Shown here one piece after another: positions 1-11,900 of a stretch of DNA of 51,763 nt. This DNA is from Gonium pectorale. Its lineage: Eukaryota > Chlorophyta > Chlorophyceae > Chlamydomonadales > Volvocaceae. Below the pieces are notes generated by a model. That model ran no database searches. It was given only the letters and a program-made list of their open reading frames with translations, and was not told the origin of the DNA. The stretch covers positions 1,149,528-1,201,290 of the forward strand of contig LSYV01000006.1 of assembly GCA_001584585.1 (NCBI GenBank), in the 5' to 3' direction. Each line of letters begins with the position of its first letter. Within the stretch, counting starts at the first letter, position 1. The translations under genes were made by a program, and so were the position numbers.

Positions 1-247
1 GTTCTAGAAAGAAGTATTTGGAATGCTCTTGTTGTGCTCTATCATATTCGATCATGGGGTATTCTGCCGCACGACCTACCCCCCCCCCCGACCCATGGGC
101 CAATTTCCATTGACCCGCCACTGTACGATTGGGAACGAGCGGCTCGGCATCAGTCTTTCTCGCTCTCTGAAGCCATTCGGTGTGGTCTCTTGTTATACAG
201 CTAATCCTGGGTCGTCCTCCTGTGGACTCATGTGCATGCGGCCCCAG
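1..247 (+). other. Intron sequence of ankyrin gene 1 at the window edge
   Basis: This stretch ends in a CAG acceptor immediately before the first recognisable ankyrin exon at 248. No ankyrin-like reading or other convincing exon is visible in it, so it is read as intron of a gene that begins upstream of the window. A run of C lies near 80-90. Confidence 0.5.
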
Positions 248-1133
248 TACGGCAAAACGCCGCTCCACGCCGCTGTCTCTTGGCACCATCCGGGCGTTGT
301 GCCAGCGCTCCTCAAGGCGGGAGCCAACATCGAGGCCACGGACAGGGTACGGGCATCGCGCGCGCCCTTTCTCGGGCATCAGAGCCGCTCCGTTCATGCT
401 GAGACATGGGTGACATGCCGTCAACGGCGTCACACCTGGCGGTCAGATCTTGAGGATCTGTCTGACTGACGCACACGACTGTGATCGGTACATGTTGAGG
501 GTCGTGGATGCTGCTGTGTGCTGTCTGCGCATTCCCTGCATGACATAGTCCTTCTCCCACCGTGCCGTGCCCTGCCGTACACGTACGTGTCGTACGTGCT
601 GCCGAACATTCCAGCTTGGCTGGACGCCGCTGCACGTCGCCTGCCGTGAGGGCCTGGTGGCGCCGGTGCGGGAGCTGCTGAATGCCGGCGCCAACTTGCA
701 TGCCAAGAACAAGGTGCTTGCGTTGAGATGCCTGGCGCGGCTTTGCTGGCCAACACGGCGCACCCACAGTGCTGATCCGCGGCTTTGCCCGCCCTACGTG
801 CGGTGTCGCCTTGATTGCCCTGGCTCCGGCGCTTAGGCTGGTGACGACCTGCGTGCATGGCACCTTGAAAACATCATTGGCTCCTTGAACGCTGTTTTGT
901 TTTAGCATCCACCCTGCAAACCTCCCGTACATCGGCGCCACGTACGGGTACTGCTTGTCGTACCTGCTACGTGTGTGCATGTGCTTCACGCGGTGTGCCC
1001 TTGTCCATACTGTACGTATACACCGTATGTGCAGACGGGCCGCACACCGCTGGACGTCGCGCGCTTCAATGACAACGACGACATCGTGGCGCTGCTGCTG
1101 GAGATGGGCGCCAGCGGCGGCGAGGGCAAGTAG
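248..1133 (+). CDS. Ankyrin-repeat protein, gene 1 (C-terminal three exons; 5' end outside the window)
   Basis: Three exons are visible: 248-346, 615-713 and 1035-1133. Each is exactly 99 nt, starts after a CAG acceptor, is phase 0 at both ends, and encodes one ankyrin repeat (33 residues; 32 plus TAG in the last). The diagnostic TPLH(V/A)A core and the G(A/G)xxxA turn are present: YGKTPLHAAV, GWTPLHVACREG and GRTPLDVARF. Donors are GTACGG and GTGCTT. Ankyrin repeats are protein-binding helix-turn-helix stacks, so no catalytic role is implied and the partner is unknown. The three exons match one to one the last three exons of ankyrin gene 2 (5269-6300), so the missing 5' part probably resembles that gene. 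Protein length and start cannot be given because the gene runs off the left edge. Confidence 0.8.
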
Positions 1134-2440
1134 AAACTCATGGGCGGTCCTGGCTAAGAAGCGTGTGTGGGTGTGTGTGGGCTTCGCTTGCAATCAAGAG
1201 GAGATAAGAGCCAGGGCTGCCTACGCGTCTTTGTTTGGGGTCAGGATTATGACGGCACTGGGTCACTGGCCAGCAGGGTAGGACCGACGCCGGCGCACGG
1301 GCGCAGGCATGCAAAGCCGTACTTTTGCTGACTCGATCGGCACTGACTGTAGGGCGTGTACGACGAGACAAGGGATGCGGGGCTATGCCCGCGCGTCGGG
1401 GCATTTGCCGTTGCATGCGGCAGGGCTAGTGAGCTACGGTCCTCCGTAACTGTTCTCAGACCGTGACGGCAAGCTCACTATGATAGGCAACGGTCAGCGC
1501 GGTTTTTGTACCGCGGTTTGGCGAGCGAGTTAAAAACTATTTCCGCATCTTAAGCAAACCGGCGCCGCTTCGTCGTTACGACAAATGTCGTGCGGGGCCG
1601 TCCACGCTCTCGCGCCGCTCTTGCTGCTGGTACCTGCCAATCCATGCTCAGCGCTGGCCTTTGCACGCATGTGAAGGCGGGAGCTGCGATCTGTATGGCT
1701 GCGGCATATGTCCGATGAAATGGCGCCCACGGATGGGACACGCACACAAGGGGCCGTACACCAGCCCATCCCCCTCCCTCACCCGCATATGATATTGGGA
1801 CCGTGCCCAACGGCACCCGGTGCCCCCGTCAGACAGTGCCCCGCCCTCACCGCCCAGCGATGCTGATGTTTTATTTCGGCATGTGTTTCTGACGCAGTTG
1901 CTAGAGGAGGAGCGCGTGGCTGCGGCATATGACCGCCACTGCCGGCACCGCTGCCGTCGTCAGTAGCAGAGCCGTCGTGAGGCGCGGCCCTCGCGGCCCC
2001 ACACTTGTGAAATGGCCACGGCCATGGCAGCCCGACCGACCGCTGCTGCTCCGCTACACGCTGCAAAGCAAAAAGATATCTTAAAAGGTTACATGCTACT
2101 GGAATCCGTCTCTTGAAGAAGCGTCGACGCCGGTCGTTGCCGGGGGCCTGAAGCCACCCGCCCATTCATTTATCGGCCTGCACTTCCATATTTATCACAA
2201 TGAATGACAGAGAACACAAAATCTGCAGACTGTGAGTCCGGGAGGGAACGAGGAACAATCGACCGTTGGTTTTACCGTTTCGAGACCGTTGCCCACTAGG
2301 AAGGTGCCGTGAAGGTGCAAACTTGGTGCAGCGAGGCCTGCTGGACTATTATAGGTAACTGTACTCGCCCTTCGCTTCCACGTTCCAGGGCACCCTTCTT
2401 CACCTGCTCCAACTTGCTCAGGAGGCGCAGACGCTCGACA
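1134..2440 (+). other. Intergenic region between ankyrin genes 1 and 2, copied downstream of gene 2
   Basis: No protein-coding exon is recognised. The segment is related to the flank after ankyrin gene 2. Matching blocks include about 1395-1470 with 6715-6780, 1640-1690 with 6895-6945, 1895-1975 with 7585-7690, 2125-2160 with 7830-7895 and 2225-2340 with 7940-8080. The similarity stops about 100 bp before the ATG proposed for gene 2. It should contain the 3' UTR of gene 1 and the promoter of gene 2, but no TATA or other element stands out. Confidence 0.5.
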
Positions 2441-5400
2441 ATGTTGCTGTCGGGCTACAGGAGGACGGCGCTTGCCTCGAGCCGCAAAGCGGCATCCCGC
2501 TCGATAAAGACCCCGTTGATCGTCGCGACCCGCAGCAGCAACCGCAGCGCGCAACGACCCTTTTCGCACCGCACCGCGGCCGGGCGTCCGAGCAATGCTG
2601 CCTTGGAGCCGTCGCAGCCAATGGGCGAGTGGCCTGCATCCCGGGCGGCGCTTCCATCGGCGGCAAACACCCACGACGACGGTGCCGAGAGCACTTCGAC
2701 GGTGGGTGTCGAGGGGACTCGGAGGCAACCCCACCGCGCCCCACGTTGGTTGTTGAGGCCTTATGCGTTGCCCAAGGGCCGGTCCCCCCCCACGGACGCC
2801 GTCCCTTGCTTGTACCCTGAACCGCAGAGGGAGAGCGCTGGTGTCTCCATCACATACCTTCGCCTACGTGAGTGGTACTCCCCCGCCCGTCTGCCGCCGC
2901 TGCCCCCCTACCCCCACTGGCTCCCGCACGCAGCAGCAGCAGCAGGGCTGCCCGGATGAGCCGCTGGAGGGCAGGGAGCGGGAGGCGGCGCCGGGTCCCA
3001 TCCTCCGGGCGATCGGCGCATATGGCGGCATGGCCTGCGCCGTAAGTTTGGGGTTGGGCCATCTTCGTTTGCTGCTTCAGTTGGCCATGGTGGAAGCATC
3101 TCGCGTACGGCCATGTATAAGCCCAACAGCACGAATGAAGTCCACCTGAGGGTATGGCATGGAGGCGGAGGACGGCAAGTCCGCCCCATAGAACCAGCGA
3201 AGTTTGGGGCACAGGGCGGCGCGGTCCTGTATTTTAGTTGGAGAAGGACGGGACGAAGCCCACGTACGGCACCAGGGGCCAGGATCTCGGATCCCGGCTA
3301 GGGCTACTCATTGCGATACATGACCAAACATACCACATGTTGCTTCCACGGCAAACGTTGGGCGCATTTGCCATACTTGGCCATCATAGCGCCCTACGAC
3401 ATGCATCTATCCAGGCACCCAGGCACCGACCCATCTACCGCACGCCTTGACACGCACACCTCACCCCCAGGTCTGGCTTGTGGGCCAACACGCCCTATCC
3501 GTTGGCCTCGGCGCCGGCGGCTGGGCGTCACGGGGGCCGCGCTACCAGCCCAGCTCGCTCCCCCTGGCGGCCATCGTCCTGCCGAGATTCACGAACCCAT
3601 TCCAGAGCCCGACCAAGGGCCCGGCCAACGCCGACCTGGATGCCCGCGATGAGGTGAATGTGGAACGCCCATCATGAGCATGGGCACCGCAGGCATGGAG
3701 AGCTTCACGGGCACGCACATGCATTGATGCACACATGACGATACAGGCACAGATATTGAGGATGGAAGCCCATCCATCATGGGCACGGACGAATACACGG
3801 GCCTGGACAGGGTACACACGGCGAGCGCCGCCACACCGACCGGGCGGACCCGCCGCCGCCCACCTGTGGAGGATGGTGCGCCGCCGCGCGCCGTCGCCGG
3901 AGGGCGGCTTGCACGAGCCCGCCCACGCGTGGCTCTATCTTCTAGACGTGCGAACGTTCGTTGCTGCTCGCTGCTGCTGCTGCTGCTGCCCGCTTTGCTT
4001 GCGGCGAGCTTGGGAGGAAACCGTTACCTGTAAATCAAGCTCCCCCTTTTTGTGTATCACTCTCGCCGCCCTGACCGCCCTTGTTGCTCAACGGTCGCCT
4101 CTATCTGCGTGCGCTGGCGGCTGCGTGGTCCGGCCGTCCGCTCGCAGGAGGGGACCACGCCCCTGACCCGCGCCTGCAGAAGCTTGCGCCATCTCGACAA
4201 CGTGCGGTTGCTGCTGGCGGCCGGCGCCAATGTAAACGCCACCGACTACGTGAGTGCGACGAGCGGCTCCTTCCTGAGACCGCACAACCCTACCTACCTG
4301 TTGGACCCACACCACGTTGCACTTGTCGCTGCAGTCGTGCATCGTGGTGCACCGTGGTTTGGGGCCGATGCTGGAGCGTACGCAGGCACAACAGCCCGAC
4401 CGTGTACTTGGTGTGTTTCGTGTGTACTCGCATCCGAACGCCGGCTGTAGAAGACACCGACGACGTGCATTGATGACGCCCGCTTAACGGTTGCCAGATG
4501 CGTGGGACCGGGACACCACGAGGGGTTGATGAACCGGGAGTGCCATGTCATGTCATGCACTTTGCGGTGCGGTGCGGGCCGTGCTGCGGCCGATCGCGTG
4601 AGGCTGTTGATTGGTGCCGCGCGAGGCATGCAGACGCACGCTCAATATGCATGTGGCGTGTGTGTGCGGCAGACTGTCGTACGGATGGGCTGCGCTACGG
4701 CAGGGAGGGGCAGCCGCGAGCGAGGCAGAGGGCCCGTGCATGAGCGCCAGCGGCAGCGGACTGCGGAGCCGGATGTCTCGGTCCGCCGCTTTCATTCGCA
4801 CCACGACTCTGCTTGGCTCCGTCAAAAAAAGCAAAGCACCTAGCAACCCCGTCTGACCCCGTCTGATTTCATGCAAGCTCATTACCAATGCCTACCTCTT
4901 TTTGCCGTGCTCTCCCTCCGTCCACACTCCCACCAGTGCAAGCAGACCGCTCTCCACGTCTGTAGCGCCTGGGGCCGCCTGGAAACCGTGCAGGAGCTCC
5001 TCCGCGCCGGCGCGGACACGGAGGCCAGCGATAAGGTGCGCACTAGCGCCCTACCGCCACCCTCGTGCAGGTACATGAGGCGATGCCCTGCCTGCCGTAT
5101 TACAGGTGCCCCATGGGCCATGATCATCAACCCAGTGCCACACGTTGGGAGACGTACGAGAGCGGCTCGATTAGCATTGTTAAGCACTCCTCACTCGCTG
5201 CCGTTCAGCTATGTATGTTCGGTCTTTCTTTTGTCCTGCCGTATGCTCTGTGTGTATGTGCCCAGCAGTTCGGCCGAACGCCGCTCCACGTCGCTGTCGC
5301 GCGGCACGAGCTGGGCGCCGTCAAGGCGCTCCTCAGGGCGGGTGCCAACATCGAGGCAACGGACAAGGTACTGGGATTCCAAGTTCCCAACAGCAGGCGT

Positions 5401-6300
5401 CGGGGACATCCCCTCCCCTCCACGCCGCGAAGCCATGAGTGACCTGCGTCCACCGGTCGCACGCGTGCCCATCATCCATCGTGCTACAAACAATTAGTGC
5501 AAGCTAGGCGTAGCTGCGAATGTGTATTTGTTGAGTAGAGCAGACCTCATTCCGGCGCCGGAAAAAGGGAAATCTGCTAGCTGTAATCCGAGTGCTTCGC
5601 ATCCCTTGCATGGCAACGTTTCACTGCCCGCTTCTGTGTCGTACGTGCCGTACGTCATACGTGTCGTACGTGCCGTACGTCATACGTGTCGTACGTGTCC
5701 ACGGTGAACCATTCCAGCGCGGAGAGACGCCGCTGCACGTCGCCTGCCGCGAGGGCCTAATCGCGACGGTGCAGGAGCTCCTAAACTCCGGCGCAAACAC
5801 CGATGCCAAGAACGAGGTGCGTGCGGTCGCACGGACATCACGGACATCAAGCGCTGAGAAGCATGGAGCGGCGTTGGCGGTCGTGCATGTGCGTGCGTGG
5901 ACTAGCGCATAATTCAACCTGCACTCATGCCATTTTTGCTGCTTAATCTTTCTTATACAGCTTGTTGTACATATGCACGCTCCGGGCGTCCGGGGCGCCG
6001 TGGTCATCACGGCTCTGGAGATAAGGCTGGCCTGTGTTGCTGACTGGCTGAGATGGCAGGCTGTGAACGAACTAACGTTAACCACGCATCCTTCGTCCGA
6101 CGTCCCGACCGGAGCCATGTATGTGCGGACGCTGCCTGACGCACCTGCGGCTGCGAGCACACACGTGCTCATGTGCGCTCGTTTTACCGTATGTGCAGAC
6201 GGGCCAGACGCCGCTGGACGCCGCGCGCTTCCACGACAACGCCGACATCGTGGCGCTGCTGCTGCTGGAGAGGCGCGCCAGCGGCGGCGAAACCAAGTAG
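2441..6300 (+). CDS. Organelle-leader ankyrin-repeat protein, gene 2 (nine-exon model, about 417 aa)
   Basis: Firm exons are the five ankyrin ones: 4148-4249, 4937-5035, 5269-5367, 5718-5816 and 6199-6300 (TAG). All are phase 0 and each encodes one repeat (EGTTPLTRACR, KQTALHVCSAWG, GRTPLHVAVA, GETPLHVACREG, GQTPLDAARF). Proposed upstream exons, also phase 0, are 2441-2701, 2934-3041, 3471-3653 and 3747-3947 (or from 3753). The first starts MLLSGYRRTALASSRKAASR and is rich in Ser/Arg/Ala with almost no acid, like a plastid or mitochondrial transit peptide. It resembles the start of gene 3 (MSLGYSR...). Residues 124-184 contain hydrophobic stretches (VWLVGQHALSVGLGAGGWA, LAAIVLP). Intron 3654-3746 is short, which makes exon 4 the least certain. 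The likely role is an ankyrin scaffold; target compartment and partners are inferred only. Confidence 0.7.
5636..5700 (+). repeat. 25-bp tandem repeat in an intron of ankyrin gene 2
   Basis: Two exact 25-bp units (5636-5660 and 5661-5685) and a partial third, built from GTGTCGTACGTGCCGTACGT-like sequence. The repeat lies 18 bp before the acceptor of the fourth ankyrin exon. The unit is rich in the self-complementary tetramer GTAC. A shorter related run stands at the same place in gene 1 (about 575-605), so it expanded after the duplication. Confidence 0.85.
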
Positions 6301-8914
6301 AGGCTGTCATCTCGCTGCTGCGATGTGAATGAGCCCACCACCACCGTGTGCGCGCGCTTGTATGCACAGAAGGTCAGTCGCGCCGGAGGGGCCTTGTTCA
6401 TTGCTCTGTGGTCCCTGCGTGTGTGTGTGTGCACTTGTAGTTTGCGGGCCGGGTGACGACGTCGCTAACTGCTGCCGGTGTACGCGCTGGTGTGCGCATA
6501 CGTGACGCGCATATTTGGACTAGACCAGACCACAAGGCTGGAGTTGGGGCGTCGGGGAGGACTGACTTGGGTGGGGGATCATCAGTAGGTGGACGTCCGT
6601 GAGGCCGGCGCACGCGGCAGGCAGGCCACACCACGATACTGCTGATTCGAATGTCGTCAGTGCCGGTATAGTGCAACCGGTATGATGCCCGAGGCGAGGG
6701 AGCGGGGCTTGCCCGCTAGGGCGTCGTTGCATGCGGCAGGGGCCTCGAGCTCCGGTCCGCGCGCAGTCCGTGACGTCAGGCGTGCGATGGTGGGTCGGTC
6801 AGGCTTGAGCGCGGCGTGTCAGTACGACAGGTACGGCTACCCTCGCTCGCGTGGGACCATCTTCGCGACCGCACACCGATATTACTGCTGCCCGGCTTTG
6901 ATCGGCGCTGGTCTTTGCACGCATGTGGAGGCGGGAGCTGTAACCTGTGGGACACGGCTGATGTGGTGTTTGGGGACAGGCCCCCCCACCCAGCCATGAA
7001 TGTGCATAGGGACATGTGACTCACACTTACCCAGACAGGGGCAGGTGTGGGCCCGTCGCCCCCCTCACCCGCTCATAGTCCTGGGTCCGTGGCCCAGGGC
7101 GCAGTGGCAGCAAGGACATCTGGTGCACCGTCTATCTTCATCAGTTTTGCCAGCAACTGTGCGGCTGGGTTATCAGCGCGCGGTCGATGGCGGTTACAAT
7201 CGGCCATGCTCTCCCCGCTTTCTGGCACCTGCAACCATCTGGCCGGACTGCCTAGGCATGGCCGCTCTGTAACGCTCTGATGGGCCGTTTTGTGCTTGTG
7301 CCTTTGCTGACACACCGAGCGCCCAGTGGAGCAGGGAATCCCCGTGCCTCTGGCCTAATCATGTTATCAAGGGAAGAAGGGGATGGGTAGGATCCTTGGC
7401 TCTGGAACAAGAGGCAGCGTTCCGTGACACGCGTGCCGGCGTACGTCCCACACTGAGCGGCGCTACGTCGGTTCCGGCCGATAGGAGTCACCTCTCCATA
7501 TCAGGATGGCCGCGTCAATACCTGCCCGTCCCGATCGGCGGCAGTAATTCAGTGCCTCGCCCAGCTTTGTTTCGGCCTGTCGGCGGGATGCAGGTGCTAG
7601 AAAGCGGGTAGAGCATGGCGGCCGCATGTGACCGCCATCGTCCGTCATCGACTGCGGGCACCACTTCTGCCGTCATCAACACGTAGCGACGCCAGAAACA
7701 GAAGCAGAAGCAGGCCGTCAGGGCACCCTGACCGTGCCCACGAGCATGCCGGAAACGGCGGCACGCTGCTGCGGCAGTATGGCCGCTATTGCTGCTCCCC
7801 TGCAACCCGCAAAGTGTGAGGATATCTGACTGCCGACGCCGGTCGTCGCCGGGGACATCTTCCGAGGGGGACATGCAGCCACCCAGGCTTGTGGATCAGC
7901 CTTCTAGGCCTGTCATTACCAATCCGTATGACGGAGTCGCGGACCCTCAGACTGCAAGCTAAGTCACAGGCCGTGGCGCGAATGCGCGATCGAGGACAAC
8001 CGACTGGTTTTACCGTTTCTGAACAGGATCCAACTGGAAGACGCCCGGAAGCTGCACGTTTGGAGTAGCAAGCGCTGCACATGCCAGGGGCGCGCCTGCC
8101 CTCCCCCCGCAGAGGGGAGGGCGCCTCCATCCCTTCCCCGCAGGGGATGTGACGTGCGGCTTGGAGGAATCGAAGGAATGGGAGATTACGTCTGCATGTT
8201 ACTGCTGTCTCAAAAGCGCACGGTTCTGACTAGTTTGCACCCATCACACGGGGCCGTGACGCGACGCAGACAGACGGAGACACTCGCTCATGGTGCCGTG
8301 CGCGCGCCGAGCCCGGCTGCATTTGGGCACTTGGGCTCCCCATCCTGGAACCCGTCGGGCGGGTGTACGCCAGCAGCCCCTAACGGCGGCGTCACATGGC
8401 TAGCGCGCCTGTTGGCTGCGGCGGGCTGCCGGCTGGCGTGAGGCGCTATCATCGCTTAAACTAAAGGCGCCGGACTGCGGACCGTCAGGGGCCTACCGGA
8501 CCGCCCGGCGTTGACGTACTCGCCACACGCCAGAAGTCCTTCCGGCTCCGCCCTCAGCCCCAGGAGTCGAGCCGGCGGTTGCCTGCGACCCGCGGGTCAC
8601 CAAGGGCAACGCTCGCTCGCACGCTAGTTGTTGCCCAAAGGAATGCGAAGACAACGCACAAAATGTACTGGGACCGAGCTTGGAAGGGCGGGCAAATGTA
8701 TCCGGCACGGCACTCCGTCGCGCGCTCCTGTTGACTTTGATCACGCTCCAATCACACCTGCAGCACGCATCCATTGCCTCCCGCAATTTGATAACTGCGT
8801 GCCGGAAAGCACTGCGGCCGACTCTGGAGTGTGCGACTTGATTGGAAACATTTCCGACACCTCTGGACCACTCGCCCTATCATCGTCTTCCTCCTTCGCG
8901 CCATCCAATCCAAG
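6301..8914 (+). other. Intergenic region between ankyrin genes 2 and 3
   Basis: No coding exon is recognised. About 6301-8085 is the diverged copy of the 1134-2345 flank. About 8090-8830 has no counterpart in the first copy and looks like an insertion or newly acquired sequence upstream of gene 3. A G/C-rich hairpin is visible at about 8098-8122 (GCCCTCCCC paired with GGGGAGGGC). TGTAA occurs near 6940 and 7268 and could be a poly(A) signal for gene 2, but the distance is long. Confidence 0.45.
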
Positions 8915-11900
8915 ATGTCACTCGGCTACAGCAGGCTGGCAGATGCTGCCGCGTGCCGTCCACGGACGCTGCTGGCGCCTCGGCGCCCCGCGATCGCGGC
9001 CCGAGCCGTGAGGAGGCCCCCGCTGTTGTCCGTCCCATCCCGCAGCAACACCAGCATCAGCGGCAACCCGCGCCGGCCCCAGCTGCACCGCCTCACGACC
9101 GAGGCTGCCCCTGCGGACGGCCCTGTGCTGACGACGAACAAGGCCGGGTCACCCGCGCCCTCTGACGACATCATCAAGCCCCTGGCCCCCGACAGCGCCA
9201 ACAGCGGCTGCACGCCGGGCCCCGCCGGAAGCACTGGTAACAGTACCAACTCAGCCCACGCTTCCGGTACTTCGGCTATCGGCATCCCAACGCAGCCGGC
9301 TGTGACGTCGGCGGCCCAGCAGCAGGGGCGCCAGGACCCGGAGCAGCTCCCCCCGCCGTCACCAGCGGCGGCGCCAGCGGCGGCACCGGGTACGGCACCG
9401 GGTACGGCACCGGGTACGGCACCGGGTACGGACCGCCGTGCGGCGGCCGCGCTCGTGCGGGAGGTGCTGGAGCCGCTCAAGGCCGAAATGGCCGGGTTGC
9501 GGGCTGAGATAGCGGCGCAGCGGGAGGAGCGCAAACGGCAGGTGAGAGAATGCCGGCGCAGGTGGGGTGCGGGGCCATGACCGCGCCTTTGAGCCGTTCT
9601 TTGAGTCCACCGATCCGGACGGACCCGCGCGCACCTCTGTCGAATGGAGTCGGGTACCGTACCGGTATGACGCCGATGTCCCCGACGCCCGCCGTGCGGC
9701 GGGCTCCAACCATGATGCATCGCCTCAGATTGTCGTACCTGTACGGCGGGCCAACCGCATGGTACGAATTTGGCGTACGGTAGTCGTGGCAGCGTGAGCG
9801 GGGCTGCGTCGCACCGATAAGTTCTTCGACCGGGCGCGCGTGCGTTCCTGGGTGTACGGAAACCCGGCTTCGCTCCCAGATCGCTGTTGATCCGCGTGCC
9901 GCCCCGCGGGTCGCTCGCTGCCGCCCGTGCCCAACAAGCAAGCACACTCGAGGGCCTCCCATTTGGATCATTCCGCGCCCTTGCAGGCGCCGTGCGCGGC
10001 CTCGGCACACAAGCCGGAGGTGGTGGAGCCGCCATCTCCTCTCGTCGCGGCTCTCAGCCTGGTCTGCCTTGTCGCCCCTTTCGTGAGTGACTTGTGGGTG
10101 GGGTGCGCGTGCAGGCGTGACGTTGACGTGTGCTAGCAGGTAAGGGGCGTGAAGTGGCTGGATGGGCCGCTGCACAGGGCCGCAGGGCGCGTACGTCTGG
10201 GACCAGGATGCGGCAATGTGCCGAAGTTTTTTTTTCTGTGGAAAGGTTACAGGAAGTGAGAGCAGTGAGTGACTCCTCGATTGCTCGCACGTGACGTTAC
10301 GTTACGTTACGTTACGTGGGCGTTTCGTGTTTGTTTTCGTGCATGAATGATTGATCGCGTGATCCATGAGCGCCTACAAGGTGTGATAAGGGCAGTGCGA
10401 CCCGCTGCTGCTGCTGCTGCTGCTGCTGCTCACGCGGTGGTGTTGAATGCTGTTTGGCTGCAGGCCTGGGGCGTCCACTACCTCCTCAGCGGCCACCACC
10501 GCAGGCACTTTCTGGAGACGCACAGCCGGCAGCCGCCCGCCGTGGCGGTGGTCGCAACGCCGTCGACCAGGCGGCCCGCCGGCAGCCTAGCGGCAGCACC
10601 CATGCCCACTGCCGCCGTGGCCGCGGCGTCGCCCGCAGCAGGCAGCAGCTCCCTGGACCGCTGGGCCCGGAGCATCTACCTCGAGTCCCGGCAGGTGCGT
10701 GTCTGCGTGAGGACATGATGCGCAAGGTGCCCGGAGGTGCGTGCGTGGGCCGGACATATACACACACTATGAACGCGCATGTAACGACGCTCAAGCGTCA
10801 ATCATGGGGTACGCCATGACACCGCTCGGTTCGCGTCTGCGCATAACGCGTGTTCGCATGCCTGTACGGCGCACTCACGCATGTCAGCGTTAGTTCTTTT
10901 GTGTATCAGATGTGTATGTGCCCGGATAGTACGTGGGGCGTCGTATGCATATGCGAAGCTCGGCCTTCTACAGCGGGCGGGCGTATGTATGTACATGCCG
11001 TACATGCCGTACATGCCGTAATAACCTGTGTGCATGCGCGTGTGTCGCTCGCACATACGTACGTGCCGGTACGGTGCAGGACGACGCGCACGGCAACACT
11101 CCCCTGATGAAGGCGTGCCTGGACGGCAAACTGCCCGTCGTACGCGCCCTGCTGGCCGCTGGCGCCGACGTCCAGGCCACGAACTACGTACGTACGGCAT
11201 TCATTTATGGGGACTGCGGCGGGGGCATGCACATGCCGTACGTGCCTGGGCGCGATCGATAGAGATACAGCTACAGATACAGATTACAGGCTCCCCCAGA
11301 GAGGGGCTGCAGGCCACACGAGCCGGTTGGTTCCCGACCCGCCAAAGCAGCAGATACGGCCCCGGAACGGCGTGCGTCCGCGTGCATCTCACCGGTCCAG
11401 GGATAACCCAACAAGCTGGGTGGGTAGGTAACTAGGTATGTACTCCAGTAGTGCGTGCATGTACTAGACATGCGTGTACACGTGTTGGGCACGTTGCGGA
11501 CATGCGGCTGTGGCACCGCCTGCTGCCTCGCGTGTGACCAACGAACTTGGTTGGCAGTCTGGTGCGCCGCCGGTTATACATACCGGGTAAAACAGGCGAG
11601 CGAGCACCGCATCATTACTGCCGCATGACCTTTGACCCTCGCTCGCGCCTCCACGTCCCTGATGCATGCGCAGTACGGCTCCACGCCCCTCCACGCCGCC
11701 TGCTGTGAGGGCCACTCGGAGGTGGTTCGGCTGCTCCTGGCGGCGGGAGCGCCGGCCAACGCGAGGGGAGGCGCCATGAGGGAGGTGCGCTCGCTCGCGG
11801 GCTGCGGGGGGCGAGGGGCGGGCGGGCTGCTGGGCCCTCTAGGCAGGGTTACCAAGCCCATCGTATCCGCACGTCGCAGCCGACTCTTGCATATCGCGAA

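Noticed and set aside
8926..10035. Long minus-strand open frame (369 codons) opposite ankyrin gene 3 exon 1
   Set aside because: It is the shadow of a GC-rich plus-strand exon and has no recognisable domain or splice logic. The plus strand has the leader, coiled coil and closing phases.
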